From Coniferiporia sulphurascens (taxonomy: Eukaryota; Basidiomycota; Agaricomycetes; Hymenochaetales; Hymenochaetaceae): a stretch of DNA of 64,000 bases. Within the stretch, counting starts at the first letter, position 1; the number at the start of each line of letters is the position of its first letter. A program made the translations under genes and the position numbers. Shown here in pieces: positions 35,649-48,101 of this stretch. The stretch spans positions 868,001-932,000 of the forward strand of contig NBBA01000018.1 in the NCBI GenBank assembly GCA_002794785.1. The letters run 5' to 3'. The notes beneath the pieces were generated by a model. It had not been told where the DNA came from, ran no database searches, and saw nothing but the letters and a program-made list of their open reading frames with translations.

Positions 35649-36779
35649 TTGACGCGCGTCTCCACTTCCTTTTCCGAGATCTTGCGTATTTGCGCACAAG
35701 CTCCTATCACCTTGCATGTATGTTTATTATCCATCATTAACTCCCACTGCTTGTCCACGACTTCCCATCTTTTTGATTCTTCCACTATCACTATGCCCTT
35801 CTTTCCAGTCATCCGCCCCTCATCAGCTTCAGCCGCCGTTACACGGTAATATACTCACGATATCGACTTCTCATGATTGCTGTGCTTTCCCCATTTCGTT
35901 CTATCCTAGCTTTGTACGCGGATCCTGTGCTATCTAAACTGTGTCCTCGCTCTTGACTCTTGCTTTGACGTATCTGACTAGCGATGCATATGTACTTCCT
36001 GTCCTTCCAATTCACAAGCTATATTCTGCTCGTTCTCTGATTCAAACTGCTCATGCACTTGCTATGTTCGGCAGTGCAATCAACTTTAGGTTAAGCCGAC
36101 TCCACATTAAGGTCAACCTGGTCAGCCACCGACGCGTTCAAGCGACCGCCGCGCCACCGCATCTTACGGGGCGCGCTTCGAGCACACCCGAGAAAATAGC
36201 TTTCAGGATATTAGGCTTGCTCAGCGCCGATAAATGAAATGGCAGTCGCGTATGCAGATACCGATACCCGAACGTCTACCTTAGCGACAGGATCCCGAGA
36301 AGCCCACCGGCTCAGGAGACATACCGATCCGGTACATGTGTACTGCAAGGCACTCCTCGCGCCCAGTACCAGTATCAAGGCTGTAGAGGTTATATTTAAA
36401 CCTTTCTCAGGCTCGCGCCAGCAAGTTACAAAACGCCCTCCGCGCGGCTTCATTAAGGGGACAGTGAACGCGGTAACGGTTCAGAGACGTCTCCGGTCTA
36501 GACTCAGAATAACTAACCCTGTGTAGGCCGCTCTTGCCGTCTCGTTTTCGCAAAGTTTGATTCTCTCAGCATTTCGCACTTGATATTGTTGGTACCGGCG
36601 TTTACATAGACACTGATCTAGTCCACTCTCTCGTGGTCCTGTACGTATACTACATGCGGCAATAACCAATCCTACTAGTAAATGCATAACCTTAGTTCGT
36701 TCGCATAGCAGCTCACAGCCTACTCGAGTGGAACTAAGATTGGAAGCGAAAGACCTAACCTGGTATAACTAGCCGAGCC
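35649..36779. other. intergenic region between PKA and the HTH-like paralogue
   Basis: The first few hundred bases are T/C-rich and probably the PKA 3' untranslated region. Frames at 35941-36237 and 36239-36526 have no recognisable motif. Confidence 0.4.
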
Positions 36780-38148
36780 TTATGATCGAGGGCTATAATT
36801 ACGCTGCGCTCTCAGGCTTTCACCTAAGCGAAGGAGATTATCCAGCACTTTATCGTGTGGCTCCATCCACTCGAGGAGTTCTTCCCATGTCTTCGGAACC
36901 TCATCCAGGCTCTGAAGTAAGGATTCATCTGTCACATTCACAGCAGATGGTCGCATGGACGTCGTCACCTCGACGCTCGTGCGCACAGGCGCCTTGTCTT
37001 CTAGGTGATGAAGGGAATTTGTCTGGGTATTTTCAGCTGTGTAGGACTGCTTTGGGAGCGCTCACCTGAATGCTCGTTCGATTTCACCCTTGTCACTGTT
37101 GCAAAGTCGCGTCGCACCCCTGTCTTTCGTTTCATGTTCCTAACCCGGGGCCTTTTCGCACGATCCCCGCCACGTTGGACAGGGTAGTCTTGCGTGAGGT
37201 CAACTTTTACGATAATTTATCAGAATGAATTGGCCAAATTTCAAAAAACTAAATGTTTACCCCAATTGACTTCGCTGGATTCTTTCTTTGTTGGCTTCAC
37301 TGCCCCAGCCACTTTCGGGAAGCCTTTGCTGGATCGCGGAGAAAGGCTAGGGTCTACCCATTTTCGAAATCCCTTGAGCCGGAGCGAAGCTTTTAATGAC
37401 TTATTGAGTCAGAGAACCCACGGGGACTAGTTAAGAAAACTCACAGGCTCGTCTGACACTCGGCGAATCGCCCATTCTGTTGGTCAGTGCATCCTTTTTC
37501 GCATACCATTTTCGAAGCCTCTTAACGGTATAGTCAGGATTTCCTGCCTTCAGAATGGACGCAGTCACATTAATTTCTTGTTCCTGGGTGATCTGTACAC
37601 CGTGGTACTTGGAGAGCATCTGGGAATACCAGTCTAATTAGAGAGGCGTGCAGAGACATGTCAGAGGATTCAAGGACTTCAAATGGCGAGGAAGTTAGTG
37701 TACCCTTTAGGATCTTACTACCATCCTTATTAAGCTTCTCGTAGAATTTCCTTGTGCTCCGTAGCGGTAATGGAGGATCGTTCTTGAGGGGTACAGAAAC
37801 TGGAAGCTGTCGGTCTTCGCCATCTATTTTTATTGACGATTTCTTTTCTTCTTCGCGGAAGAATGGGTCATGAAACCTGATATCGTGTGGCTCTCCTGGG
37901 TCCTCGAAAACGGGCGTAAGATTATGAGAAATGTAGCGAGCTCAGCACGAACCCATAAGTATTTTGGACTTTTCCATTATGAGCTCAAAATCTTCAAATT
38001 CAGGTTTGAGAGTCCTGTGTTCGTTAGTGCATTAAGTAGTCATGGGGAATGGATAAAGTTGCGACTGAACAAACTTCAGCAGTGTCATGCAGGGTGAGTT
38101 GAGGGATCTAGTATTCTTCCGAAGCTTGTCAAGACCAGCTGGATTCAT
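36780..38148 (-). CDS. unrecognised protein, paralogue of the gene at 19637-22111 (HTH-like)
   Basis: I do not recognise this gene, but a full set of exons can be traced. The ATG at 38148 begins MNPAGLDKLRKNTRSLNSPC, splices at GTTTGT (branch-like CACTAACG) to TLKPEFEDFELIMEKSKILM, then to FHDPFFREEEKKSS and LRSTRKFYEKLNKDGSKILK. A further exon gives WYSQMLSKYHGVQITQEQE and NPDYTVKRLRKWYAKKDAL, which aligns loosely with the ISKEDQAIVQSLL...LRIWSDRTG exon of the other copy. Basic exons follow (KRPRVRNMKRKTGVRR), and the end is VPKTWEELLEWMEPHDK-VLDNLLRLGESLRAQR, clearly matching the other gene. TAA is at 36780-36782. The predicted length is about 340 residues. It may be nuclear, given its basic character. 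No disabling change was seen. Confidence 0.6.
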
Positions 38149-39003
38149 GATAAATACATATATGTATTTATTATCACACCGCAGCTTGGTTTTCACTGCG
38201 CCGTAGCATTGCGGCGAATCTAATAAAGATCTAAGAAGCTTCTCATGCGCGGGGTATTTGCTCTTGTCGTCCAGTCAGAAGGAACAAGTCAGTTAATGCT
38301 GCGCCGCGGTTGACGCGCCACCAGGCCGAAATTAAAGTAGCAAAAATTTATCAACATGTGTTCCAGTCTCCAAACGGATCCTACCAGATCGCAACGTTCG
38401 TACATGCGGAAGAGCGTGATTTTGGGTGCGATGAGAGATGAGACGTGCTTGATCAGGAGTCGAGTAACGCAGTGGAGATTTCAAGCTCCGCAGGCACGTT
38501 CCCCTAAATAGGCAATTTTGCAATTCCGCTTTCGAAGCTGGCAGCAATTTTGGAGGCCTTTGATATCACCCACAAGAAGGCGGAAAGCGGCTCCGTCCAT
38601 CAAAAGCAAGATTTCTATGATGCGCCGTACTAGAGAAGACTCAAGAACGGTTCAGGTACTACCGTTCATATACATGTCGTTCTTCGCCTCGTTGATGGCG
38701 CGAGCCCCGGTTTGCCTCCAGTCCTAGACCCAAGCCCAAGCTCACAAGAAGTGTGTGGGTATCGAAACGCGCTTTGTCTGCGACTTCAAAGTGAGAGCGG
38801 CATCCAACATTAATGTCACATAATAGCTGTATTTATCAGCGATGAAAACGGCGTTGAAAACACGAATGGGCGCTCGGAGGCGTTTTGCTACTGAGGATGG
38901 CTAAATGGAAAGTAGCTCCCACGGTTGCTAACAATTCACGACGTCATAACCACCTCGAGCTTCAAATTCCAACGCGTCCAGCTTTTCATCCACGTCCACA
39001 ACA
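38149..39003. other. divergent intergenic region between the HTH-like paralogue and the carrier gene
   Basis: About 850 bases hold both promoters and a 22-base palindrome next to the left start. Frames at 38332-38547 (-) and 38518-38727 (+) show nothing recognisable. Confidence 0.4.
38150..38171. repeat. 22-base perfect palindrome next to the start codon
   Basis: The AT-rich sequence ATAAATACATATATGTATTT plus AT reads the same on both strands and ends two bases upstream of the ATG of the leftward gene. It might be a regulator site or 5' leader hairpin, but AT-rich palindromes also arise by chance. Confidence 0.6.
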
Positions 39004-40104
39004 ATGACCAGCACACTTCCCCCACTCGTTCAGGCGCTTTCAGGCGCGCTCGGAAGTGCCGTTGCGAACACAACCTCGTATCCTCTTGACCTCGCTTGCA
39101 CGAGGTTACAAACGGCCGAACCGAGTAAGAGGCAGGGCATTATCGCCATGTTGGAGACCCTACGTCGTATCAAGAACAAAAGGGGCATATTAGGACTATA
39201 CGATGGCCTGGAAACGGATACGGCCGCCACGCTGATTTCCAAGTTCGTTAATTCTTTATCGCTTCCGGATTATTCTTTGATCATTTCAATATACATATAC
39301 CAGCTTCTTTTACTTTTACGCATATTCTTTTCTTCGCTCCCTCGCTATAAGAAAACAAGTCTTCCAGACATCCCGGACTTCCAACGCGATCACTACTCTT
39401 TCTGCTTTCGAGGAAATCGGTCTAGGTTTTCTGGCGGGCGTAGCTAGTCGGGCAATTTCTACTCCACTCAGTCTCATAACAGTTCGTCTGCAGGAAGAAC
39501 AACAGACGCTGATAGATTCCCACATTCAACAAGCTGATACTACGACAAGTAGCTCGATAGGTCGCATTGTCAGGCATATCTACGCGGAAAACGGTCTATC
39601 CGGGTTTTGGAAGGGTCCGTTCTCGGGTCATTTTACTATTACTACTGAAAATATAAATATCATATAAAACATTACAGGCTTCAGAACGACGATACTGCTA
39701 TGTTTGAATCCCTCATTGACACTCTTCCTTTTCCAAGCCTTCCGAAGAATCTTTTTGAGAGGACGAACTCGGGAAAATCCGTCTCCCCGGCAGGCCTTCA
39801 TTGGGGCAGCGGTTTCAAACGTTATTGGTTTGAAGTACTTCCTTTCATTTTTCCAGCTTGATATTGAAATTGTCTCTGCGCAGCTGTCACTTTTCTTTAT
39901 CCCCTTATCCTTGCCAAAACCCGTCTTCAAAGCGCGCGGAAGGATTTTTCGGATAAAGCAACACGTGGTCCCACGTCCATGTTCGCTGTGTGGCAGTCGG
40001 CTTATGCAATAAATGGTATTGATGGCGTGTATCAGGGACTTCAAGCCCAGCTAGTTAAGGGTTTCTTGAACCAAGGCTTGACGATGATGACAAAACAACG
40101 ATGA
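39004..40104 (+). CDS. mitochondrial-carrier-family protein, peroxisomal (PMP47/ANT1-like) type
   Basis: Six-helix SLC25-type carrier made of three repeats. The ATG at 39004 starts MTSTLPPLVQALSGALGSAV, and repeat 1 has YPLDLACTRLQT. An intron (about 39242-39308) leads to FFYFYAYSFLRSLAIRKQV, GLGFLAGVASRAISTPLSLI and TVRLQEEQ. Two further introns (about 39619-39677 and 39827-39883) connect to FRTTILLCLNPSLTLFLFQA, then YPLILAKTRLQSARKDFS and GVYQGLQAQLVKGFLNQG, ending MTKQR with TGA at 40102-40104. The signature PxDxx is kept only in repeat 1; repeats 2 and 3 read PLSLI and PLILA. Loss of these acidic residues, plus the start resembling PMP47/SLC25A17, favours a peroxisomal adenine-nucleotide or cofactor carrier over a mitochondrial one. 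Substrate assignment is inference. Confidence 0.88.
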
Positions 40105-41903
40105 GTCTTAGCTCAATTCCCTATGTGCGTATGCTTATCTTTTCCCAGTCTTGAACGATTTGTTGTCGCCTTGTATCTATATCGCTTTCATTCAAGTGAA
40201 AAATCGCTATCATAACTTACTACATTTAGCTATGCTAAATTGTGCCTTTCTTTATCTCCTTGAGTTTTTCTGATATCATATCCCATGCCCAAAGGATCCT
40301 AAATTATTGTGATAATCTTTTACTGTTATCACACTTTCTGATTCTCCCGGTGAATACGATAGCTGCTTCCGTGTGCACATGTGCCAGAGAATGGCTCCCT
40401 CGGTCGCCATGCCGCATTACGCCTCTTTTGATGAGATTTACATGGGGAAGTTCTATAATGGCAGATCACCTCAATTTCGTAACGGCCTTCCCATATCTGC
40501 TAAGTTCATACTCAGGCCTCTTCCGCAACCGATCAAGTCGTCTAACACAACGCCGCCCTCGGTCGCTCAGCCGCGTACCCGACACTCACTGGCAACAGGA
40601 CATAGCCGAACCGTACGCCGAACTCTGATGAAAACGGAACTGCGCGCTGGTCAATGGCCAATCGTACCCACTATGCGCCCGGTCACCAAACCGAATCGCC
40701 AATCACATCCTGTTTCGCGCTGAAAATTAAAAGCCCCTTCACCTCAGTTGCTTAATCTTGACTCCCGCCGAGAATCATAAAGATCAGATCTTTCTTGACT
40801 GACTACGGACAGCGGTAGCCCGAGGCCGGCGAGGAGCAGATGGTGGCTCCTGCTGTCACCGTGACGTACAATCTTTTGATGTCTGTCACTGGACTCGATC
40901 GTGACTCGTTGCGGAATCCGACGGACGGCACAAACACCATTGCATTTTGCATCCGGATGTGTCCAAAAAAAATGGCAGTCTGACTCGCTCAATGCATGTT
41001 ACAGCAGCGGAAAAGTATCCACAGCCATTTGTTTGCCCTGGAAAGAGATCGTCGGGGCCGAACTTGATCCGGATTTCTGCGTTAACTCAGCACTGGGAAG
41101 TTCCCAGCGTGGTTCAAGGTTTGATTGTTCTGTACACGATGTTGTTGCGAAAAAGAATGGAAACTCGTGCAGCTCCCTACATAGCGCATGCAGACGTACG
41201 AAGCACCTTGAGATAGCTACTGTGGAGGCTGAGTTGATGATCTGGGCTTCGACGGTATTCGGCAGTCCTTGGAAACGAGATGGCTTGCACCTTCGCACGC
41301 GTGTGACTTCTGCCTTCCAATTAGCACCTTGCCCGTTGCAACAGCGATAGCGCTGGAAATTCGCCCTAACGACGAGATGACAGTATAACACATTTTGCAG
41401 CAAGCACACGGATTGTGTCTTGCTGCGCAAGCTGTTTGAGGCAGCTGCGCAATTCGGTCGTGCACGGTACACGGCAGGCTGCGCCGTACAGCATCTTGAG
41501 TCAATATTAGTACTGCCTATGGACACTCCCGTGCTGCGCGCTTCCCAATACATTCTTACCCGCCTGTGCGAGAATCACAACACAGCCGCTGCCCTCCGCC
41601 CAATACCAGAGAACGGTCGTGTCGACCTGATGATTCGTATCACTAGATCTTGGTGCGTTACCAACTGCGGTAGATTGAGGCGAACGGGTGCGGCTATTTG
41701 CGTCTAACGTCCAAGCACGGACCTGGCCCACTCGGAATGCTGGGCGCCTTCCATCGGTACCCGATCAGTGGTCTGTGCTATAAGTATATAAGAGGTCGAG
41801 GATGGGGCTGGGATGAACGAAGCCAGGCGCTCTCAAGAAGCCGTCTATAACTTGCTTTCTTGCTTTTCCTACCAACCTGTCCCTGCCTTTGCGTTCGAAC
41901 GAC
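40105..41903. other. intergenic region between the carrier and Yippee genes
   Basis: About 1.8 kb. Overlapping frames on both strands (40901-41350 plus; 40999-41553 minus, 184 residues, Cys-rich) show no family motif and shadow each other. A TATA-like TATAAGTATATAAG lies at about 41779-41792, 110 bases before the Yippee start. Confidence 0.4.
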
Positions 41904-42594
41904 ATGAACCAATACGCATCCTACTATTCGTCGTGCCTAGGACCCATAAGCATCGCGCGTGTGCTAATCTGCAAACAATGTCACAAGTACATTGCATGCA
42001 TGGACGACCTTCTCTCAAGGGTACATAACATTCCATTTGAAAATAGGACGCGAAACTGACTCGATGTTTACTTAGGCATATTGTGGTGCCCAAAGCCCCA
42101 AAGCAGGGTTATTTGACGACGTGTAAGTATTCCTTTTTCGCCAGGGCATCGTCTTCCAGTTTGATACAGGTGTTGACTCTCTTCGCAGTGCAAATGTTGC
42201 GCTCGGCAGACGACAGGTGTGGCTAATGCGGACGGGAGCGCACACTGTACGCGAGATTACATGCCTCGGCTGTAACGCCTATGTCGGATTCCAGATCGTG
42301 CGCGCACACGAACCTTCAGAGCGCTGGAAGAACGGCGCGTACATACTCGAACGGCAATTCCTCTTCATCCACTCGGTATACGAACGTACCTCGGACAGCG
42401 GCACGGATTCGGAGGATTCGTCATCATGCGGGACACCAAAACCACCTTTACGGCTGAAAGTCGTAGAGGACCTGCGGAAGAAACGGCAGAGCAAGCAGAT
42501 GCCAGTTGTACACGATGCTCGGATGCACGATGCTCGGATGAGTGTACCGGTTAGACCGCTGCCCGCAATACCTATTCCTGTAGAGGCATGCTGA
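41904..42594 (+). CDS. Yippee-family zinc-binding protein
   Basis: Small Yippee/Mis18-fold protein, a zinc-binding beta-tent domain. Biochemical roles of most members are unknown. The ATG at 41904 starts MNQYASYYSSCLGPISIARV, then the first zinc pair CKQC and YIACMDDLLSR. An intron (GTACAT to TTAG, about 42018-42073) leads to AYCGAQSPKAGLFDDV, and a second intron (about 42122-42188) leads to ANVALGRRQVWLMRTGAHTV, then REITCLGCNAYVGFQIVRAH with the second zinc pair, and WKNGAYILERQFLF. Family landmarks (two CxxC pairs about 50 residues apart, GR-GLF, the GxHTV step, YILE end) are all present. Unlike the usual 110-130-residue proteins it has a Ser/Pro-rich C-terminal extension of about 60 residues with an exact HDARM duplication. 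TGA at 42594. Confidence 0.9.
42511..42540. repeat. exact 15-base tandem duplication in the Yippee gene
   Basis: CACGATGCTCGGATG occurs twice in a row and encodes HDARM-HDARM in the C-terminal extension. Perfect identity suggests a recent slippage event. Confidence 0.9.
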
Positions 42595-45500
42595 AGGCTT
42601 CCATCCGCGCTGCATCCGCCCGGATTTCGTCATTCATCAGTCGTCTGGTCCGATTCAGCTTCTCTTCGTTTTGAAATTTCCATCATCTTTATTCCTTTTC
42701 GAGTTCAATTACATTTATTCCTTCGTCTTCGTCCCGATCCGCAGTTGGCGATCCCTTTCGGTTCGCCGTATTTCCCGTTTTTGCGACTTCTGATTTGAAT
42801 TACCATCAAAATCAGGAGGAGTCCAGGGCAGAGCAGAGCATGCTTGTGCATCAGCCATAGGACGTCCGTTTGTATGATCAGTAGCAGACCTTGTATTAAC
42901 AGCCACAGTAGCGTAGCTTCCGAGATGTACGATAGCAAGTAGCCAGAAGACTGTAGTAAATATTTGATTCAAAATGGCTGCGTGCAGCATCTTGACTCTT
43001 GAACCGACTTTTGAATCGGTCCACACTGGATAGATTGGTAACATGTGTTGGGAAACCCACACCAATATGACCTGCGCGACCATCTTGCGTAGGCACCTTC
43101 ATCAGTGATCCCAGCAATCGGACTAATGCGATCAGGCGTTGAGCCGGGGTGGTTGCTCTAAGCCCTACCAAAAGGATATTCAAAAAGCGTGTGAATCATC
43201 CGTCTTGCTTGCGCAACGAGGTCGTGTTAGCCACAATCGCACACCACACATCACGGGCGTCGCAGTTCGCTATCGTTGGCATCTTGATATTTTTGCCAGG
43301 ATCAAGTTCTTCTCTGGGATTCTGAGTCTTCTACCCCTCAATAATCACTTCTTTGGGAAGATCTGAGAAAGACGAAGCCACCGTCGTGGATATGAATATG
43401 GATCTTGGGAGTCCTCCGAGTAGAATTCACTGTGCTGGCCTGAAGACACCCACAGCGCCAAGAACCAGTTCGTGGCATATCACGACTTTGTATAGAGAAG
43501 TCCTGGGCGATGGTCAGAATCATCTTCATGGTGAGGAAGCCGTTCCTGGGAATGCCAGATGGTAAATTGAGCGTCAAGCTGCAAGACGGCAAGTCCATTT
43601 TTGGGGAGCGCTTTCTCTGCGATTGTGAGAAATATTTGTCACGGACTACCCGCATACACGTGGCGTCATGACAATTCAAGTTGCAACTTCCAACTTGCAC
43701 GCCGGACGGTGACTCCTCTGACTCAATAAGGCTGCTCATCTGTTATCCTCGCACCTTCAAGGCTGTCATGAATCAAGTAACTGGTCATATGCAAGATACA
43801 AGGAGATCCCTGTTGACTGTGCATTTACCAGAGAATATGACTGACGAATACTAGGTTGACCGGCATGTATCAATTCGAAAAATTCTCTAGCGGGCTATCC
43901 AATTCGGGACTTTGTACCTGTCGTGCCTAAGATTCTGCAAGGCTTTGATCAAGGTGATAATTAATCGGAGCGGGATCTCGAAGGGCCACCTCGGAGTTGA
44001 AGCAATGGTTGATGGATGGCGTCCATTTTGAGCATCACTAAGTTTTAGCGCCAACATAATCACCACCCCACGGAACGCTAGAAGGTCCGTCTCTGATTCG
44101 GCGAACCGTCTGATTCCGCTGAACCGACTTTCAGTGCAAAGGACGCGTTTTCTCCGATTTCAGTAGGGGACCCTATCATCAAGTTGCAATGATGGCGACG
44201 ATGTTGATCATGACGGCTTTGACGCCATCGTCACTCCCTCAATGAAGTGGGTACCGAAATAGGTCACAGCTTATCCGCCCTTGTTCCAGAACTTCCGAAA
44301 TGCTCAAGTCCGATATCATAAAAATTTCCCTGCACGCGATTCCGAACTGTCCGGAAACCTTGGGGCGCTTAGTAGCTCAACCGAGACTCTGAATCCAAGT
44401 TTCGGAGGCGATCTGTCCGCCGGTCATGGAGGTTTTCGTCCTCCATGAGGATATACTCTTGCGTACCTGCAGCGATGGTATCTCCTGGAACGCTGTGCGT
44501 CAAGGGCGCGTTCAAATGATGTAAGACATCTAAGAACGAGGTGCGCGTCAACTCTTCTGCAGAGCAGGGTCTTCTGGTCTTTACAGTGAGTGAGTTTCGT
44601 TATTGGTCCATGTACCTTTAATTAAATCCCACGCGCAGCGGAGTCAAGGGAAAATAATCAAGCTGGAGTGAACACTTGATGAACGGCTTACTGTGCTGAA
44701 TAAAAGGGGCATTTACCGCGTATACGACTTGCACCGGTCACCTTTTTTAAATCTTTAGATCAACCCACTTGCCTGTACAAGGGTTCTGCCTGTTCTGCCT
44801 TCCTAGCCTTGTGAATTTCCGCAAGTGATGTTTTCCATCCCTTGGAATCAAGTACTTGATCCCGGACCGCACTGGAATAGGGACATTATTTGCTAGGGGC
44901 GCCACTATCTGCAAGTACAGTATACATGCGTTTGATGAAGTTGGGGTTTGTCTCCGGAATCTGCGGCAGGGCCTGTGGCTCCGAGTTTAATTGAAGATGA
45001 TACTGTTATGCCGAGCTGATGAACACGGTGATCCTTTCGTGAGACAGTCGTGTCACCCTCGCGGGAAGTGTTACGCCACCATCTTCAGAAACTTCGGGTC
45101 TCTCGTGTTGCGAAAAGATGTTCTTTCCCATTTTTGCGTTATGGCTTGCTAGGCGCTGATTTCGGCTCGTGGGATAACCAGCGAGGTGTTCTGTTCTATA
45201 CCTATCTGGTAAAAAAAAAACCCATAGTCCTCGGATTTTGTTGCTCGTAAGCGCAGATGAATGACATTGTTACACCCATGCTATGTTTCAGGCTGCTCGA
45301 CTGCCGAATTCCCTACATGGGTCCGGTGATCTCCAAGCACGAGTGGCTCGCAGTCATGATTCCCTTGATGCAACATCGTCCCATCTATGTTTCTTAATAT
45401 GTATTTCTACAGATGTCTTTCCCAACGTCCACGGTTAACTTTGTGGGTTTCGTTCTCGTTTGATAACGGTGCCCTTCCCTTTCGCTCCATCTTAATGAAC

Positions 45501-48101
45501 CCTTTCCAGAGATGGCGGAAGCACAGGCATCATATGGTCTGCCGCGAGTCTGTAACCTCCCGGTTACATGTACTATTGGCGATCTTATTTCCCTTCGTAG
45601 ATAGTTCATTTTTTCGTACACGAATATAAGTTGAATTCCCTGCATTTCGAGACTCTCATCGCGACCTCCCGAGATACAGTCTGGTCATATTATTTACTCG
45701 AGTGTTTCCGCCTCGCCGTGGTTTCAACTTCCAGAGTCGGTCTACTATCGTAGACCAGTCTTACAAAGGAATCTTCCTTTACAAAATTCTTAGTTCTGAG
45801 CTTCCACGCACCTGAATTAGCCCTGTAAATGCTCAAGCACAATTAAAGGAGCATTTAACAATGCTTGTGTCACTTTTTTCTTGAACAAATTATTTTGGAG
45901 CTTTTGCTAAAATATTGATCTTCCAAGTGAGTAGAAGCTTTTTGGGACTGCTGGCTTGCACAATATGCATATTTATCAGTAAATATGCTATGAGAACTTA
46001 TATAATACGAGTTAAGGCGGGCTACTGGGCTGTTCCCGAGAGAGAAACATTCTGTGGTGCGGAGAAAAAGTGCATACAATCTGAAAGGGCGACAAAAGGA
46101 TTGCAAAATGTACCCGGTGCACTGTCTGTTTTTAGGTTCAATTGCAATTTCTAGGTAAGCAGCTCAACACCCTCGTAATCGCAGTGACAGTTCGTGACAA
46201 AAGTTTGTCCGAGTCGGTGCCAGTGGGGGGGGGGCACATTCATTCTGAGAGATCCTGCTTATAAAAATGTACCAAAAAAATCACAGACATAGATAAATGT
46301 GAAGATAGCCATCTTGTAAAATCAGACTTGAATTAGTCAAATTTTGAGTGCTGTAGAGTCAAAATACAAAACTTTTGTAAGAGTGGTCATACGATCATAG
46401 TAATACCACCCCGACGTCCCCGCAATGATGATAGAATTCATCTCAATCAAAACCCGAGTCTGGAACTGGTCTACTCTGACTCTCCTAACGTCAAAGTGTT
46501 AAATGGGACGATTTGAATTGGAAAATGTTTCTGATGAATGGCGGCGTGTAGATGAGACTGTGAATTTTTTTAAATCGAGGAGCACTCTTCCGAGTCTTCC
46601 CCGAGGATGCAAATGCTTCCTGTCTGCCGTACCGCGGAGACTGAGTAACAATATAATCACGGTCTCAGACGGAGCTATTTATTATTGATCGGGAACGTAG
46701 CTTCGTTAGCACTTAAAATTTCAATAAAGCGTTAGCAAATCTGGAGGCTCGGCATCCGGCCGATAAGCCTGGGTGTATTAGGACATGATCACTCAGGTTC
46801 AACGGTATAAATACTTTGATCATTGATGTCGATCGTGTTGGGAGCCGTTCGACACAGCCACTGTAGCCATCAGCTGCTATTAATGTCCCCCATTCCAGCC
46901 TCAGAATAGATCTTAAGACATTTACATCATCGTTAGTGCAGAATACAAAAGGGTAGGGAGGCTGACGGGAGTCGAGTCGAGGTGGTGATGACACTGGCAC
47001 GGAGTGTCCAATGCTCAGCATCCGCTACGGTAACTTGAATTTGAATATTAAGCTGTGACTGTGCCACGCTAGAGACGGCGAGGTTCAAGCGACATGGTCC
47101 CGCCAAGGCAACCAATGTGCTTGGAAGGTCTAGATCCGTTATATTGTCGTCTAGGACAAGTGATCTCGCCGCGCTTATTCGGGCTTCGTTGAATGGTTGC
47201 GGCGGATACGGAGACCGCTCATTGATACAACCCACAGCTTGTCATTACTGCTGATGTGAGCCTTTCCGCTGGGTGACGGAAGGCGGGGAAGGGGAGATAG
47301 AAGCGAGGGCGCAACACTTGTTGCAACTGTAAATAAGTAAGGAAAGGTAGGATAGTTTGGCGATCATGATCGAATAATGGAAATCTATTTGTCCTCGACC
47401 GATTCAGCAAGCGCGTTCAATTCAGTACGGACTTGAACACGGACATTAGGTACGATGACCGAAAGCGACCGCGCCTACTGCTGGAGGTGTATCTGCTGTG
47501 AGAAGATGGCCAGCTGAGTGAACTTGGGCCAGGCTCACGGGGCCCGTTAAACTGCGGTTCTTTACTGCGCCAAATGTCTCTGAAATATTGGGCAGCGGGG
47601 TCGAGTCAGGGGAGGTTCCGACGGTGACTGTTTACGAGAAGCGGTGGCGCTAATTCATAATCGGCGGCCGCGAGTGTGGGGACGGCTGAAGCTTAGTGAA
47701 GAAATTCATACTGGGCATTGGGAGAGGGACGGCCAGGAATGCGTGACCTGTATCTTTAACGATTCCCCCCATCGTGCACAATCGTCTGAAGAGAAATATA
47801 GGGGCGCAGCCATATTTCTGGATTTATGAGAGGCAAACGGGGGATTGTCACCGTCCCGGAGAAAGGAAAAACCATAGAGGCGGCTGGGAACTGGACCCGA
47901 CTAAATCAGGAGTTCGGAAACGGCCGATGAATACAGGTCCGCGTCCCCAGCTGAATGAAGGCCGCCCGGACTCCCACAAGTGACGGTCCCTGTTTCTCAT
48001 GCTCTTTAATATTCGGATTCATCCTCTGTACTAAGTACTTAGAAAAAGCCTCGTTTTCTAGCATTGCCAACAACAGCGGGCCAGCGGGAGCAACCTGCAC
48101 C
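42595..48101. other. 5.5 kb gene-poor region
   Basis: No gene is recognised. Minus frames at 42715-43083 (122 residues from an ATG, with hydrophobic stretches such as TTVFWLLAIVHLG) and 43338-43739 (133 residues from an ATG) are open but match no family I know. A frame at 44369-44551 (HHLNAPLTHSVPGDTIAA) looks protein-like but is isolated. A G-run occurs at 46225-46234. No reverse transcriptase, integrase or transposase motif was seen. It may contain degraded genes or lineage-specific ones. Confidence 0.35.

Noticed and set aside
40999..41553. 184-residue minus-strand Cys-rich frame
   Set aside because: There is no family motif, it overlaps a comparable frame on the other strand, and no splice-supported neighbouring exons were found.
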